The position numbers and the translations under genes were made by a program. The notes beneath the pieces were generated by a model. That model had not been told where the DNA came from, ran no database searches, and saw only the letters and a list, made by a program, of their open reading frames with translations. A stretch of DNA of 64,000 nt. It comes from Eretmocerus hayati (lineage: Eukaryota > Arthropoda > Insecta > Hymenoptera > Aphelinidae). Where the stretch lies: NCBI GenBank assembly GCA_029851415.1, contig CM056743.1, positions 97,252,501 to 97,316,500 on the forward strand. Reading direction: 5' to 3'. This document shows positions 9,050-20,755 of the stretch, piece by piece. Within the stretch, counting starts at the first letter, position 1. Each line of letters opens with the position of its first letter.

Positions 9050-12000
9050 TCGCTTATTGTCGCACATTATGCTCGGTACGCGGCGTATGAGCTCGTGAAG
9101 AGTGCGCGTGTATCAGCTAGCAAGCGCATGTCGAGCATTTTTTCCGCGTTTCCTACTGGCATGCGAGAGAGCTCTTTTCGCACGTCAGTAAAACAGTGAA
9201 AATTATGCACACAGAAGCCTCTGGGGGATGAGGACCTCGTGAGATTCACTTCGGTCGAGGAGGGGATCTATCTTTACCAATGGGAAAGACAAGATATTCG
9301 AATGCTTGTTGTTCAGTTTTGTTTGATTTATATTCAGTCACTTCTTCGTTTTGAATTTCGGCGCGCCAGTGCCTTACGTTGGGCAGACTTCCGCGCATGC
9401 GGCGTATGGTCGGGCAGCCCTCCGCTGCTCTGATCGCCAGTTCTCGTCGATCGCTCGTCCGCTACACCTCGCTCCTTGTGAAGCCAAATGCACGGAGCAA
9501 TAAATTACTTTTGTTGATCACTTCAAAATGTGTGTTGTGACTCAAATATAATTACCACCGATTCCCGAATCATACATTATGGTCCTCCGTGAGTCGGATC
9601 GGTAAATCGCGGGTGGAATACAGTGGATGCAAGTGAATTATCACTTGCGCCGAGGCGACCGCATGGTGATGTGAGCGGATGACACCATCTCCTTCAGCCT
9701 GCAGCTACTCATCGGATCGTGCAGCCCTGAGCACGAGCGAAGAGCCACGCGCGGCAACGAGGTGCGAGGCCAGGGCTATCCTGGTGATGCTCCGGGACTA
9801 CGGGCAGCCTGATCGCCGCCACGGAGGCACAAGCCCACGCAGCTGGAGGAGAGGACGAGGACGACCCAGGAACTTGTTCCCGGGCAACGTGGGATCACCG
9901 CAGCTCCATTCACGGCTAAGAATATTCATCTTTATTATGATATTCTCATTTCGTAGAGTTGATGTGATACTAGTTGAAATATTATTTTCGGCTGAAAAAT
10001 CACGCATTCCTCGCAAGAAATTCAGCTTTCTTGGCGCGACAATTGTCATTGTGAGCATCACCTCACGAATTGCGTGATTTAGGTTGAAGATTGGATTGAA
10101 TTGAAAATTTTCTGGAGCACATTCTTAAAGATGGCGGACATTCTAGATTGCCCCAGGCGTGTGCCACAGTTTGATGGGAGTGCTACCCACGGCTGAGTCA
10201 GCGTCCGCACCGCACGTTTTGCACGTGATTCGAAGGGCTAGAGTTTTGACGCAGCGTCATCGTCCGTCATTCTCGTCGTGCCCCAGGCGCGTATCGGGGA
10301 GCCGGCTCGTCGGCATTGGAGGCCTCAGCACCCGCCACGCACGATTTTGGAGTCCGGCTCGCGTGCATAGACGGCCATCTTGACCAAGCGGAGACAACGA
10401 GAACGAGAGCAACGGCATCGTTGTCAGCAGAGCTGTAGCGGCCATTTTTCTCCGAGCTCCGTGAGCATCGCCATTTTTGTCATCGCTTCGATCACATGAG
10501 TACCCTTTATTCCTTCATGATACTAAATATGTATTTGGACATGGATTTAGGGAAATTACGCAGTCTTTTGTAAATATTGGGGACTCTCCGTCCATCCTCA
10601 AGTGGTCAAAGGGGAAATTATCATATGAGAGGTCATTTCAACGGAGTTGCTTAGCATCGGGTTCTGAATTCCACAGGTTGCGTGATATCAGAACAATTTC
10701 TTCCTCAACTCTTATTGGACTACTCACTGCCGCACCTCGGTGCCTCCTCCCCTCCACCACGTGACTTCCTTTGGTTTTCGGATCTCATATCACGGCGGAA
10801 ACTTTACTTGGCATTTTCATCGAGTTTTCTTTAGGAATTCGACTGAAATTGGTTGGAAAATCAAGTGTCCTTCAATTTACGGCAGCCACTCGGAATTCTC
10901 AAGTCGATCCTCATCTTGTCGGTTGCATTTGATCCCTACATTTCGACAAAATGGACTCCTTGTACGACGTTCAACTTGATTTGCAAAAGAAAATCGCCAA
11001 TTCTTGGTCTAATTTCAAATCGAAAAAGGAAAAAATGAACAAGGAGAATGCTTTGTAAAGAGAATAGAAAATCTCGACCGGAACTCTGCCTCATTCGAAA
11101 GAAATCACAATGAGATTTTGAGCAGCTATGGGCGCGATGACAAACACGACTATTTCAAAAATAAGTTGCCAGATTTAGTCGAAGAGTCTTACCTTGAAAA
11201 AAAAGGGACATTCCGGGAATTCTGAGCTGGTTTAGATGAAGCTGATGCGAGCCGCGCACTCAACTCTACCATGGCACCAACAGCTAATCCCATCCAGGTT
11301 AATTCACTACTTCCTTTTCAGTCGTTGCCAAAAATAGAGCTTCCTGAATTCTCCGGAAAATTCACAGAGTGGAAAAATTTTCGTGATTTGTTCAGAACGA
11401 TGATACATCGTCGGACTGAAATCAGTCCCGATGTCAAATTATATTACTTGAAAACCAGTTTGACCGGTGAAGCTTTGGATAAAGTCAGGGGCGTAGACAT
11501 TCTCATTGGGGATTACACTAAAGCCTGGAATGATTTGAATAATTATTATGAGAATAAGAGGAGACACGTGAGTCAAACTGTCAGCTCACTTTTCCCCATC
11601 AAGCCTATGAAGTCTGAAACTCATGCCGAAATGAAAAGACTTCATACTGGTACTTTTGACGTTTTGAGCTATCTGGAAGCTCTCGAGCGCCCGGTCAGTA
11701 ACTCTGGGGAGGATTTGCTGGTTCATTCAACAGTTTCAAAATTCGACTCTCAAACTCGCAAAGATTGGGCGAAACTCCTCGGGAACACGCAAGATTCCCC
11801 CACGGTAGATCAACTCCAAACCTTCCTCAACGATGAAATGGCGACGTTAGAGTCGATCGAGAACAGCGTCAAATCCCAACCTGGCCATCAGTCTACGAGA
11901 GGCAATCAGTCTAGCAAATCTCACAACACAACAAGCTTAAACAGTCCACAATCTTCCGGGAAACCCTGTCCTTGCTGCAATGCCATTCATCATCTTTCCC

Positions 12001-13347
12001 AGTGCGACTTGTTCAAGGCTAAGAACAACGCTGATCGGAAAATTTTCATTGCTGAAAAAAGACTCTGTTTCACTTGTTTTGGCTCACATACCGCCAACCT
12101 TTGCAAATCTATCAGACGTTGTCGCACTTGCAACGGCAAGCACCATACATTCATTCACGTTGAAGTGAATCAGGAACCAACTGAGCAGACTGAGAAATCT
12201 AACAGCAAGAAAGCTGGACCTCCTCCCAGTAAACCGCCTAGTGCGGATGCCAGTACGTCCTCGACTCATCTAAGCGAGACGGTCTGTCTCGAGTCGGTAT
12301 CGGATTCCAGTTTCGTGCTTTTACCCACGGCAATCGTTAAGGTTATCTCTTCGGACGGTTTCGAATTCTATTTCACTGCACTCGTAGATCACTGCTCTCA
12401 GTCTTCCTTTGTGACAAAAATGCCTGTCAAAAGCTCGGTCTCAGACGATCCAAAACTAAAGTCCAGGTTAACGTCGGAGCTGATCTCAATTCATTCACTT
12501 CTCGGGGTATGGCTGACTTTACTGTGCGACCTAGATTTGAATCAGAATTTAGTTGTCAGGTTCAAGCTCTCATAGTCCCCAAGGTATCGGGCTACAGAGC
12601 GTCAATCTCTGCAGGTTTAGACGATTGGAATCACTTACAAGGTTTGAAATTGGCTGATCCAAATTTTTTGAAGACTAGATCTATTGATATGCTTTTGGGT
12701 GCAAAGATACATGCTCAAGTTGTACTCGGGGAGATTCGGAAGGCTTCGTAAAAGGTGGAGGATAAACCAATAGCGACGAAGACTGAACTGGGTTGGATAG
12801 TGTCTTCGTCTGTGGGTGAGGGGTCGGAAAATTCTTCGTCATTTTTCCACGCTGTCGACAATTCTATGCTCTATTCCCTATTGGAAAATTTTCGGAAACA
12901 AGAGGAGCCTGGTTCTCTTCAACCAAGGCTAATCGATGACGAGCTGAAATGCGAAGAACAATTTATCAAAACTCACTTTCAGGACTCCATGGGTCGATAT
13001 GTGGTTAGACTGCCAATCATCGAGGGAGATCTTGAAAAATTGAATTTCAACTTGGGCAATTCTTACCGCACTGACTTGAAAACTCTCTTCTCGGTAGAGA
13101 AAAAATTTGAAAAAATCCGGTATTTGAGCTCAAATACAAAAATTTCATGCTTAAGTATGAGCAACTGTCTCACATGCAAGGGTGTGAACCTATGACCATC
13201 GAGGAGAGAAAACAGTGCTATTTTCTTCCCCATCATGGCATACTCCAAGGTTCAGGTAAATTGCGCACGGTCTTCAACGGTTCCTGCAAGGTTCACGGCG
13301 TCTCTTTGAATGATCTCCTGTACACCGGCCCTAATCTGCTCCCTGAG
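9050..13347 (+). mobile_element. BEL/Pao retrotransposon fragment 1 (5' LTR, leader, gag, start of pol)
   Basis: The fragment is nested inside the Polinton. A primer-site-like sequence TGGTCCTCCGTGAGTCGGAT at 9,580 resembles the tRNA-Tyr type primer site of the second BEL element in this window. It directly follows a probable LTR end (ATACA at 9,572-9,576) that has an AATAAA upstream near 9,500. The left LTR edge is uncertain; 9,050 is an estimate. From 9,577 to 10,950 there is a 1.4-kb leader in which I recognise no gene. Gag-pol follows and is cut off at about 13,347 within the reverse transcriptase domain, so the rest of pol and the 3' LTR are absent. Confidence 0.65.
10951..13347 (+). pseudogene. 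BEL/Pao gag-pol fragment, frameshifted and truncated
   Basis: Coding appears to begin at ATG 10,951 (MDSLYDVQLDLQKK), with a stop or slip near 11,055 and a TGA near 11,225. The main frame then runs 11,271-12,575. It shows the BEL gag core (LPKIELPEFSGKFTEWKNF), two Cys/His clusters (CPCCNAIHHLSQCDLF and CRTCNGKHHTFIH), and a protease remnant in which DHCSQSSF replaces the usual D-S/T-G. Frames at 12,509-12,751, 12,755-13,195 and 13,147-13,347 continue into pol (ELGWIVSSS, then CYFLPHHGIL and KLRTVFNGS). Reverse transcriptase stops after the GPNLL motif, before the catalytic YxDD. It cannot be autonomous. Confidence 0.8.
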
Positions 13348-16300
13348 TTACTGTTTTATTCTTTTATAACCATATGGATAACTCACATCGTTTGAAACTA
13401 ATCGTCTTTTGGTATATACGGGCTTACATTTCTTTCCTTCATTCATAGTCAAAACATCATGGAATTTCGTTTGTCTGATGACAGAAGTTGTCACACTGAT
13501 CTCATTCGTTTCTCCGAGTATCATGGCTCTTACAGAGTCATAATTTATTTTTTCATTATTCTTGTAATTGAGCTTGATACCTTTGATTTTACACACATGG
13601 CCTACAGTACCATCGGGTGTTAGATATTCGAAGATGTAGGATTTGGGTCCACCAGAGATGAAATTTGTGATATAAGTACCCGGACCTTTGTCAGCTAGCT
13701 CATCGGTAAGCTCCCCTAACATAGTACCTGTTGGGAGGTCTGCAGCGTCCTCTCGTGAAACGTACAGTGCACTATCTGTATCAAAATATGAAGCTCTAGG
13801 ACCTAGGAAATTTAGGCACTCAAACAACTTCAACCGCGCTTACGCTATTGTGAATGCTGCTATGACTACGTTACTCTTTGGTGATGAAATGGCTACATTT
13901 TCCGAGTAGCACCAATTTACGTACAAAATTCCATCGTTCACAGGTATTATACCATTGACAACGATCTCTGGATTATTTAGCATAGCCATCAATCTCGAGG
14001 GGTCACTCACAACCTCGGTAGTACCCATGTTGTCCCGTTGACCAAATTTTCCCAAAGCTGAATTACAAAAAGTCTTAGCTCCGGATCTCAGCCCAGGATT
14101 GAAACTGATGGAATCAACGTCTAAGTTCATCTTCTCCACCCGGGACAACTCGTCCACATAAGCGCGCTTCTGTTCATCCGTGACGCATCCTGGGGGGAAA
14201 CCCGATGCCCTCATTTTTCGTGCAAAGAATGCATCAATATAGCCCGCAAATATGCCACCTTCGCGTGTTGATTTGTCATACAAATGGGTGGTTTCATCAT
14301 AATGCCAAATCTCGAAAATTTCGTCAACTACATACCCGTGCTTGACAGCTGCTTGTACTTCTACTGAAACCCATGAACCGGAAAGCATTCTATCTTTTGG
14401 ATTTTCATGAGGACAATCTTCTTGGATACAAAGTTCAGCACAAGTACGACAAAGAGGAGTCAACATCTTATTGTGCATGTGAACTGGTAACACCGGGTGG
14501 TAGAGATCTCGTGGTGGTAGTATGGTACACATGATTAGACCAAAGACGCGCTCAACATCTTTCTCGACACCAACAAACTGTATACACTCCTCTGGACCTA
14601 TATAGATTGTCGGGTGACCCACGGGATATTTGGCTGTTTTATTAACCGATGGGTACAACGAGTTGAAATCGACATATTTACCTTCTTCACCTTCCTGGAA
14701 ATCATAAACTTTGACTGTATTTCCCGTTCGACCACCGAAGAAGGTATCACGAGGATCAAGCGGTTTCATGTGAGTGGAATACTCAGAGTTCTCATGGATG
14801 AATTCCGATGAGTCTGAATTTAAACTGACCAATGAATCGAAATCGCATTCCCACATCTCAATCAAACGATAGTTAGAATTTTTGATTCGCGAAGATGTGG
14901 CACAAGTACCTCCAAATTTCTCATCCATCGATTCCCCTTTCATGACACTCTCATCCCTGTTAAAACGATTACAACGAGGGCAGCCGTGCCAGAAACACCC
15001 ATAAAATTGCAAGACAGTACCTTTGTGATTTTCCCCTTCTTCAGGACTCGCATATCTATCTACAAGTATTCCCTCGGGTAACCTCCGTTCACGACCGCGA
15101 GCACTATATTCGATTTTTCGTTTCAAAACATTCTTCTCCATCCATGATAGCCACTGCAATGCTTTTACTGACTGATTGAAACGTTTTCGATAACCTCCCG
15201 GGGCAAGATACCAATATGGTTTTTTTTCAAAAAATTTTTTCTATAGACGAGCAAGCAAGTGGATGCAACCGTACAACATTCTAAAAATGGATCGACATCG
15301 TACTCTAGAAGCATTTCACGAAAAACCACTCACGCTTTCCTCAGTATAATCACATCGAGACGGCAGTATTTAACAAGCTCTTCCCAAAAATTGAACCTAT
15401 AATAGTTCGCTACTTGTTCATTGTACCATTCTATCAGACGTTCTCTGTCGGATTCTTTCAAAGAGTCTGGTGAAAATCTCCTAAAGGTGGCATCACATCA
15501 TCATGAGTCTCATTTTCAGGCTCATTAAATAAATGTGGGAAAGTCCCTTTGTGGTCTGGTAGGCCATATGCTTTCGGTAAATTGCTCAGGCTCATTTGAA
15601 AATACAGGAAGCTATCTACAAATTTGATATTTCTAATTTACATCATAATGATCTTGGTGCCATTGAGAATCACTGATGGTTTTGTGCGTTCAGCATGATT
15701 TTCAACCAAGTATTCGAATAAAAATTGATTATCGAAACCTGATCCATAATGAGAAACCACAACAATCTGTTTGAAATTCTCTTTTTCTTCCAGTAAAAAA
15801 TCGACGATCTCCTTCACTGGGTCAGTTTTGAACTTGTACTCTCTCTTCCCACATTTGAGACAATCTTCATCCATATTCGGATCCTTCTCAACGATGCAAA
15901 AACTACAGAGTTGTTGAGCCATAATCAAATTAGGTACATGGACCAAAACGGTCTCGTCACCTTCTACTTTCTTGGACTGTTGTGACTCTATGTCGAAAAA
16001 AATGTATATTGCCGGTGGTTTTTTTTTCCCTCTCGGCACTGGTTGCATGTAACAAAAGTGACCAATTGGTAGTTTCTCTTTACAAATTTGGCAAAATGAC
16101 ACACCACACTCATGACCCTGGATTCGAACAAGTTTACAGCACTTTTTCCTAATTTTCAATTTATCACAGACTGTCGACTTTTTATCAAAAAATCCTACTC
16201 TAAGGTGATTATTGAAGCATCCTTGACCGTAAAAATATCTGGAGCAGGCTGGGCAATGAACTTTCTCCTCGGTCAAATCACACTGGGGGATATTCATGCA

Positions 16301-17261
16301 TTTTATACACCTATTAGAGCATCGGTGATCGGCAGCTACTGTATAACTCTTATTACAAGGTATGCAATAACCGTTTGAACCTGCAGCACCCGTAAGATTT
16401 AGAATTGGTTGGAAATGACGCTCTCTCTCGAAATACATGATGTATAAAGTATGGTCTACTCGACCCTTGAGATCATTCACTATCTTTCTACCATCGAGAA
16501 TTGGTAAATCACCACGACCATAACCTCCTAGAGTGTAAACAACCACTGCTGTACTACGATGCTTATAGAATTCCTGAAAACCTCTTATCTCTAAGGTCCC
16601 ACAGCCAGCTTCAGGTATTTTTACTTGAGTTTGCGATACTAATTCCTCGACCGCTCGTTTTTGCTCTGCCCCTCGAAATTGACGAATTGAGTTCCAATAC
16701 TCATGTAAGAGTCCCGTGCGTACTTGACCACGGACTGCATGGGCGTAAGCGGTAACGAGCGACCGAGGCAAACACAGCTTATCATCATTCCGGATATTCA
16801 AAATTGATTTCTTCTTCACCACTATCTCTGTCAAACGACGGCGACCACGGCCACGTCCATTACGCACAATATCACAAGTTACAATGAGGCTATCATCTAT
16901 TTCAAAATCAGTTGTACTCTGCGCTGCATTAAATAACAAGTCCCATAACATATCGATTTGAAAATTTCTCAAAGGTCTGAAAGATAACAAAAGTGACCCG
17001 TGTTGAAATTTATCTGAACTTACAGTGACGCCTATGAAGTCGTCGTCGTGTCCGCCTCTGCACATTTGCTCATATAAATCTTGCAAACAGCTGAGTATCC
17101 ATTGGTAGATGTCGACTCCTGGTTGTGGTGCTGGAATTCTTCCTCTGATCTCGCGGATCTTCCGCTGATCTCCTCTATACCAAAACGTCCATACCGTCTG
17201 GGTGTTACCGATTCCACTAGAAATTGACCTCTTATACCGTGCCCAATCTGAAAATTAGCAT
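13348..17261 (-). pseudogene. Protein-primed family B DNA polymerase (Polinton PolB), main body, several frameshifts
   Basis: Reading down from 17,261, the protein opens with DANFQIGHGIRGQF, slips frame near 17,120-17,160, and continues from 17,086 to 15,638. It includes a Cys-rich segment and the exonuclease I motif (IYIFFDIES). The stretch 15,160-15,637 is broken by at least two slips or stops but still shows LPKAYGLPDHKG-type exonuclease sequence. The frame 15,159-13,840 contains polymerase motif A (YVDFNSLYPS) and motif B-like KFGQRDNMGTTEV. After one more slip near 13,835, motif C (YFDTDSALYV) is followed by the natural-looking end YPYGYKRIKQ and a TAA at 13,348. These enzymes replicate the linear element using a terminal protein. 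The catalytic aspartates remain, but the gene is not translatable in one piece. Confidence 0.85.
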
Positions 17262-17333
17262 CTGTAAGACACACAAAATTTTTACGCTTCTTCTGTCATG
17301 GAAGACCGTCTAGAAATTTAAGATCAAACTCAC

Positions 17334-17690
17334 CTCCGTCACTCGATGATGATGATGAAGAACTGGTATTGGAAGATGTACTCGAACTAGAACTCGATGA
17401 TGAATCAGAGCCGGAGGACGAAGAGTTGGAGTTTGAGGATGATCGAGAGCTCGAGCTTGAAAATGTTGATGTGGAGCGCGATCGGCTCCTTCGACGATCA
17501 GAATTTAATGTTTGTTCCTCTTCCTCCTCTTGCACTGAGGCAGCTGTCAAGGTCGACTCCGAATGATGATCGTCACCTTCCTGGTCATCATCATTAGCTT
17601 CTGACCCGTTCGCAGGTCTCGAATGATTTTGCTCTGCAGGTACGTGTGAGGTACCCGATGTCGATGGACGGTTCAGTACTTCCTCAAAGT
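17334..17690 (-). CDS. Putative PolB upstream exon D: Ser-rich acidic linker
   Basis: The stretch from 17,690 to 17,334 (357 nt, 119 codons) is bounded by a good acceptor (TTTTTTCTAG before 17,690) and a GTGAGT donor at 17,333-17,328. It enters and leaves in phase 1. It encodes FEEVLNRPSTSGTSH, an acidic part, a short Arg-Ser cluster (RRRSRSRSTS) and a long Ser run ending in SDG. Spliced over the 72-bp intron to the acceptor CTTACAG at 17,262, it joins in frame to DANFQIGHGI of PolB. A flexible, phosphorylatable linker ahead of the polymerase is the likely role. The splice sites are clear; the splicing itself is inferred. Confidence 0.6.
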
Positions 17691-17947
17691 CTAGAAAAAA
17701 TTGTTTGATTGAAATATATCTATAGGGCGATTCATAGTCACTGGCACAGTTCGCACAAAAGGGGGGAGAAAGAGAGCACAAGACGTATTAGCCACGCGCA
17801 CGAGTCAGACGGTTGCATGAAGAGAGATGAGTTCATTGTTGCTAGTGGGGGTACCGTTGAATATGTAGAGAAGGATCAGAAAGAAAATTCATGCTGGGTG
17901 GGAGAGTACTGAAGAGAGGGAGAGTGAAAGAGAGCAAGAAACAGTCG

Positions 17948-18275
17948 AGAAAGAGAGAGATAGATAGATAGACGTCCTTTATTCGCCCGGAGGCAAAAAT
18001 CAAATATCACATGTGGGATACATATGTCGTATAAATAGAAATTATCAATTAATATAAATAAATCTTTTGGTCAAGGACAGGTAGGTTATCACAAGTTGTG
18101 ACTAGTCAAGATTGCAGCAACAAAGGCTGCTTAAAAAACATTTAATGAATAGGACAAAGGCTCAACAAAATATCACAGTTATCTTCTCATCAGTCATGTA
18201 ACAGGTTGTGAGTATAATCACAGTCCATGTAAAAAGAGAGAGGGAGAGAGAGGGAGAGAGAGAGAGAGAGAGAAA
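17948..18275 (-). repeat. LINE/SINE-like 3' tail and GA-rich tracts inside a PolB intron
   Basis: On the minus strand the sequence ends GAATAAAGGACGTC followed by CTATCTATCTATC, which resembles the 3' ends of insect LINEs with TATC tails; a related tail occurs at 63,880. GA-repeat tracts lie at about 17,920-17,975 and 18,235-18,273. This insert explains why the intron between putative exons C and D is 620 bp while the other three are 72-89 bp. Confidence 0.5.
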
Positions 18276-18310
18276 ATACACTCATAATTGTCATAGTTGA
18301 TAGTGCTCAC

Positions 18311-18373
18311 TTTCGGGATTACAAGCTGTTAACAATGCTTGGTTTTGATCATCATCCATCATGGTCTGCGTCG
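18311..18373 (-). CDS. Putative PolB upstream exon C, 63 nt, duplicate of exon B
   Basis: The exon is bounded by acceptor CTTTCACAG (before 18,373) and donor GTGAGC (18,310-18,305) and is phase 1 at both ends. It encodes 21 residues including QTMMDDDQNQ and ends in CNPE. It has the same length as exon B and shares its start and its TGTAATnnCGAAA end. An exon of this length can be included or skipped without changing frame. Confidence 0.55.
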
Positions 18374-18446
18374 CTGTGAAAGATAGACAGATGTATGCGA
18401 CTAAAAGAGAAAAAGGGTCTGGTGGGTAAGGATGCAAAATACTCAC

Positions 18447-18509
18447 TTTCGTAATTACACGAAGATATGACTCTATCGCCGTCGCTATCTTCCAACATTT
18501 GTTGCATCA
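18447..18509 (-). CDS. Putative PolB upstream exon B, 63 nt
   Basis: The exon is bounded by acceptor TTTTCGTGTAG (before 18,509) and donor GTGAGT (18,446-18,441), phase 1 at both ends. It encodes MQQMLEDSDGDRVISS and ends in CNYE. It aligns base by base with exon C, especially in the first 23 and last 13 nucleotides, so the two look like a tandem exon duplication. Joined to exon D it gives the open sequence CNYENFEEVLNRP. Confidence 0.55.
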
Positions 18510-18598
18510 CTACACGAAAATTATGCATCCGATCGGATGAATCGTACGAAAAAGTTGAGTTCTTTCTATGAAATCAAAATCTCTATCATTCTACTCAC

Positions 18599-19109
18599 AC
18601 TTCTGAGCCGTGTACCCATTCACGAGATCCACCAGGTCTTTGAAATCACTGTACAAACCATATTTCTTCTTCAATACCTCACAAACAACTGGTATGATAC
18701 ATTCCCTTCCGAGCATACCGCTCTTGTATAAATTATTGATCGTCCGGTAGCTGCAGTGCAGCAACAGAAAACTTAACTTCCTTCTCAATATGTCGATTGT
18801 CAGCAGTTTGAGATCACTGCGCCATTGAAAGCCACACATAGTTTTAACATGAGGATCATGAGTCGTAGCAAATTTCAGAGTACTAATGATTGCGTTGATG
18901 AGTATAGCTTTCTCCATATTGACTCTAAAGGCACGAAGACTGACACGGATGCACAATAGCGACTGATTGCGCGCCATGGGCTTATTATATCTCATAGCAA
19001 GTCTTTGCCGAACAAGCAGTTCTACCCCGTTGCTCAAATATTCACAATCCGTCCTTCGGCTGTGTGTTGCAAAATTCACTCGTTCGCAAAGCTCTTCGAT
19101 CAGTATCAT
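18599..19109 (-). CDS. Putative first coding exon (A) of PolB, or a separate Polinton protein
   Basis: The 172-codon open frame starts at 19,109 (MILIEELCERVNFATHSRRT). It is helical, rich in Cys and Arg, and contains CGFQWRSDLKLLTIDILRRK. Close to its end lies GTGAGT at 18,598-18,593, just before the in-frame TAG at 18,591. Using this donor leaves the exon in phase 1, compatible with exons B, C and D downstream. It could therefore encode the N-terminus of a long PolB precursor, such as a terminal-protein-like domain, or stand alone as a 172-residue protein. No homologous family comes to mind. The frame is undamaged, unlike the polymerase body. Confidence 0.5.
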
Positions 19110-19689
19110 ATGGTCTACGGTACGGCTAATTTGTCTCCATAGCGACTCTCACGTTTATGCTCAGCAAAAATTCCATTTGCAGGGACGCGTTATCATCGAA
19201 TGGTAAAAGAGCTAGTGCTGACATTGCATACGCTACCGAATATATTCAGTCAGTTCTGACATTGATATTCAGAAATGCAAGATTTTGTGAATACAGTTAC
19301 TGCTCATACGATGTACATCGTAATATTTGCATCGAAGTAGTCAGCAGCAGGAAGACTCATATTCCGTTCCTGTCTCATATAACGCAAGTTTCGTTCCTCA
19401 GACATAATGTACGATACAATATACAGGACCTTATCACGGCAAATTCCTTGGAATGTGGACTGTCCCAAAACAGGAGCTGCTGATTAGGCGGCTTATTTTT
19501 TCGCTAGCAACCAGAGCCATGCCACTTGACTCGATCTGGATCAGCGACGTGCAATCGGAGACATCTAGCACTGTCGTCAGTTTGAGCGTGAGACAAACCA
19601 TCAAATTATCACAGAAAAAATTATTCTCGTGGAGGTTGGAACCACGTGGTGGTGGTAACAACGAAGGATGATCATGCTCAGACAAATGT
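19110..19689. other. Divergent intergenic region, possible shared promoter
   Basis: This 580-bp gap separates the minus-strand start of exon A and the plus-strand AT-hook gene, so it probably carries both promoters. I see no clear TATA box or gene in it. Short open frames here look incidental. Confidence 0.35.
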
Positions 19690-20755
19690 GTGACCAGTAA
19701 TTCATCTGGGCTGCTTCCATTAACTCATTCCTACACAATGAGCACAACATCTTCTATCTATGATCGGGAAACTGTTGTACTAACGAGTCCTAATCATAGA
19801 AGCACTGCAATGGGTGATACAAGCTCACCCGATATCCACGACCAAAAAACTACATTGGCTACAAGCTCCGAATTGGATAGTGACAGTGATGTGGAAGTTG
19901 TGGAAAATGACATACCTCTCAGTGTAGTGCGGTTTATCGACCCGATATATGATTCACCAGAATCACCCGATGAGAATGGAGATTCGCCAAAAACACTCGA
20001 TCCGGTTGCTATCGAATATGAGAATTACGCCGAAGAGATCTCAGATGGAGCCAATGATCAACATGCTGGTACGTCTAGTGATTATTCACCCAAGTCGAAC
20101 GATGCACCATTGCTTAAACCATCGTTGACACCCTTGAGATCGGTAACGATCGAAGAGTATGAGAAGCTCGCTAAACTCGAGTCACCACCAGGCAAATCGC
20201 TAGTACTAGGTGAAACAACATTAATAACAAAAAAGAGAGGCCGCCCCCGAAAGAATAAGTACACTCAAGATGAACATGCAAGGCTGACAAAAAAAAGCCG
20301 CCCCAACATGAAGTCTACTGAGGGTCCTTCACAGCTCGCACACTCGGAAACCCAATACCCAATCAGAAATGAGTTCTACGATGATCCGGAGATTGCAAAC
20401 ATCAAGAGAATGGTTCAACAAATAGAAGAGCTTGGCCGTATGTATAAACTCCGAGTATTCGAAGGCATTGAAAAAATCGTTTATGATGGCGTGGCCCGCG
20501 TCACCGCAAAGATCGAGGCGCGAAAATTGGTGCTGAAAGCTAAAGGGGTGCAGCCTCCACCACAGGGTTGTCAGCGCTGTGGCGTGTCGGATGAGAATAA
20601 TTCTCTTCGATCCGGTCTACGTTGCCGCATTTGTTTGTAAGTACATATTTTCCGTATATTCGTGCTACATTTTGATTCATAGTAGCTAAAAATAGATAAT
20701 TTTTCAGATCTACCGTTGACAATATCGAAGATATAATAGAAAATATGCACCTATA
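19690..20755 (+). CDS. AT-hook protein of the Polinton, possible 71-bp intron near the 3' end
   Basis: The open frame from 19,690 (an internal Met at 19,738 is an alternative start) gives 316 residues to a TAA at 20,638. The first 150 residues are acidic and Ser/Asp-rich. KKRGRPRKNK at about 181-190 is a typical AT-hook, and the C-terminus holds CQRCG and CRIC, a possible zinc ribbon. The TAA overlaps a perfect donor (TTT|GTAAGT, intron from 20,637), and TTTTTCAG ends at 20,707. Splicing would replace the last residue by a short acidic tail ending HL before a TAA near 20,753. Both forms keep the Cys pairs. It could be a DNA-binding regulator or core protein; it is the only plus-strand gene of the element. 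Confidence 0.6.

Noticed and set aside
17369..17597. Acidic plus-strand frames with Glu/Asp runs
   Set aside because: They are the antisense reading of the Ser-rich exon on the minus strand; a repeat of serine codons reads as acidic codons in reverse.
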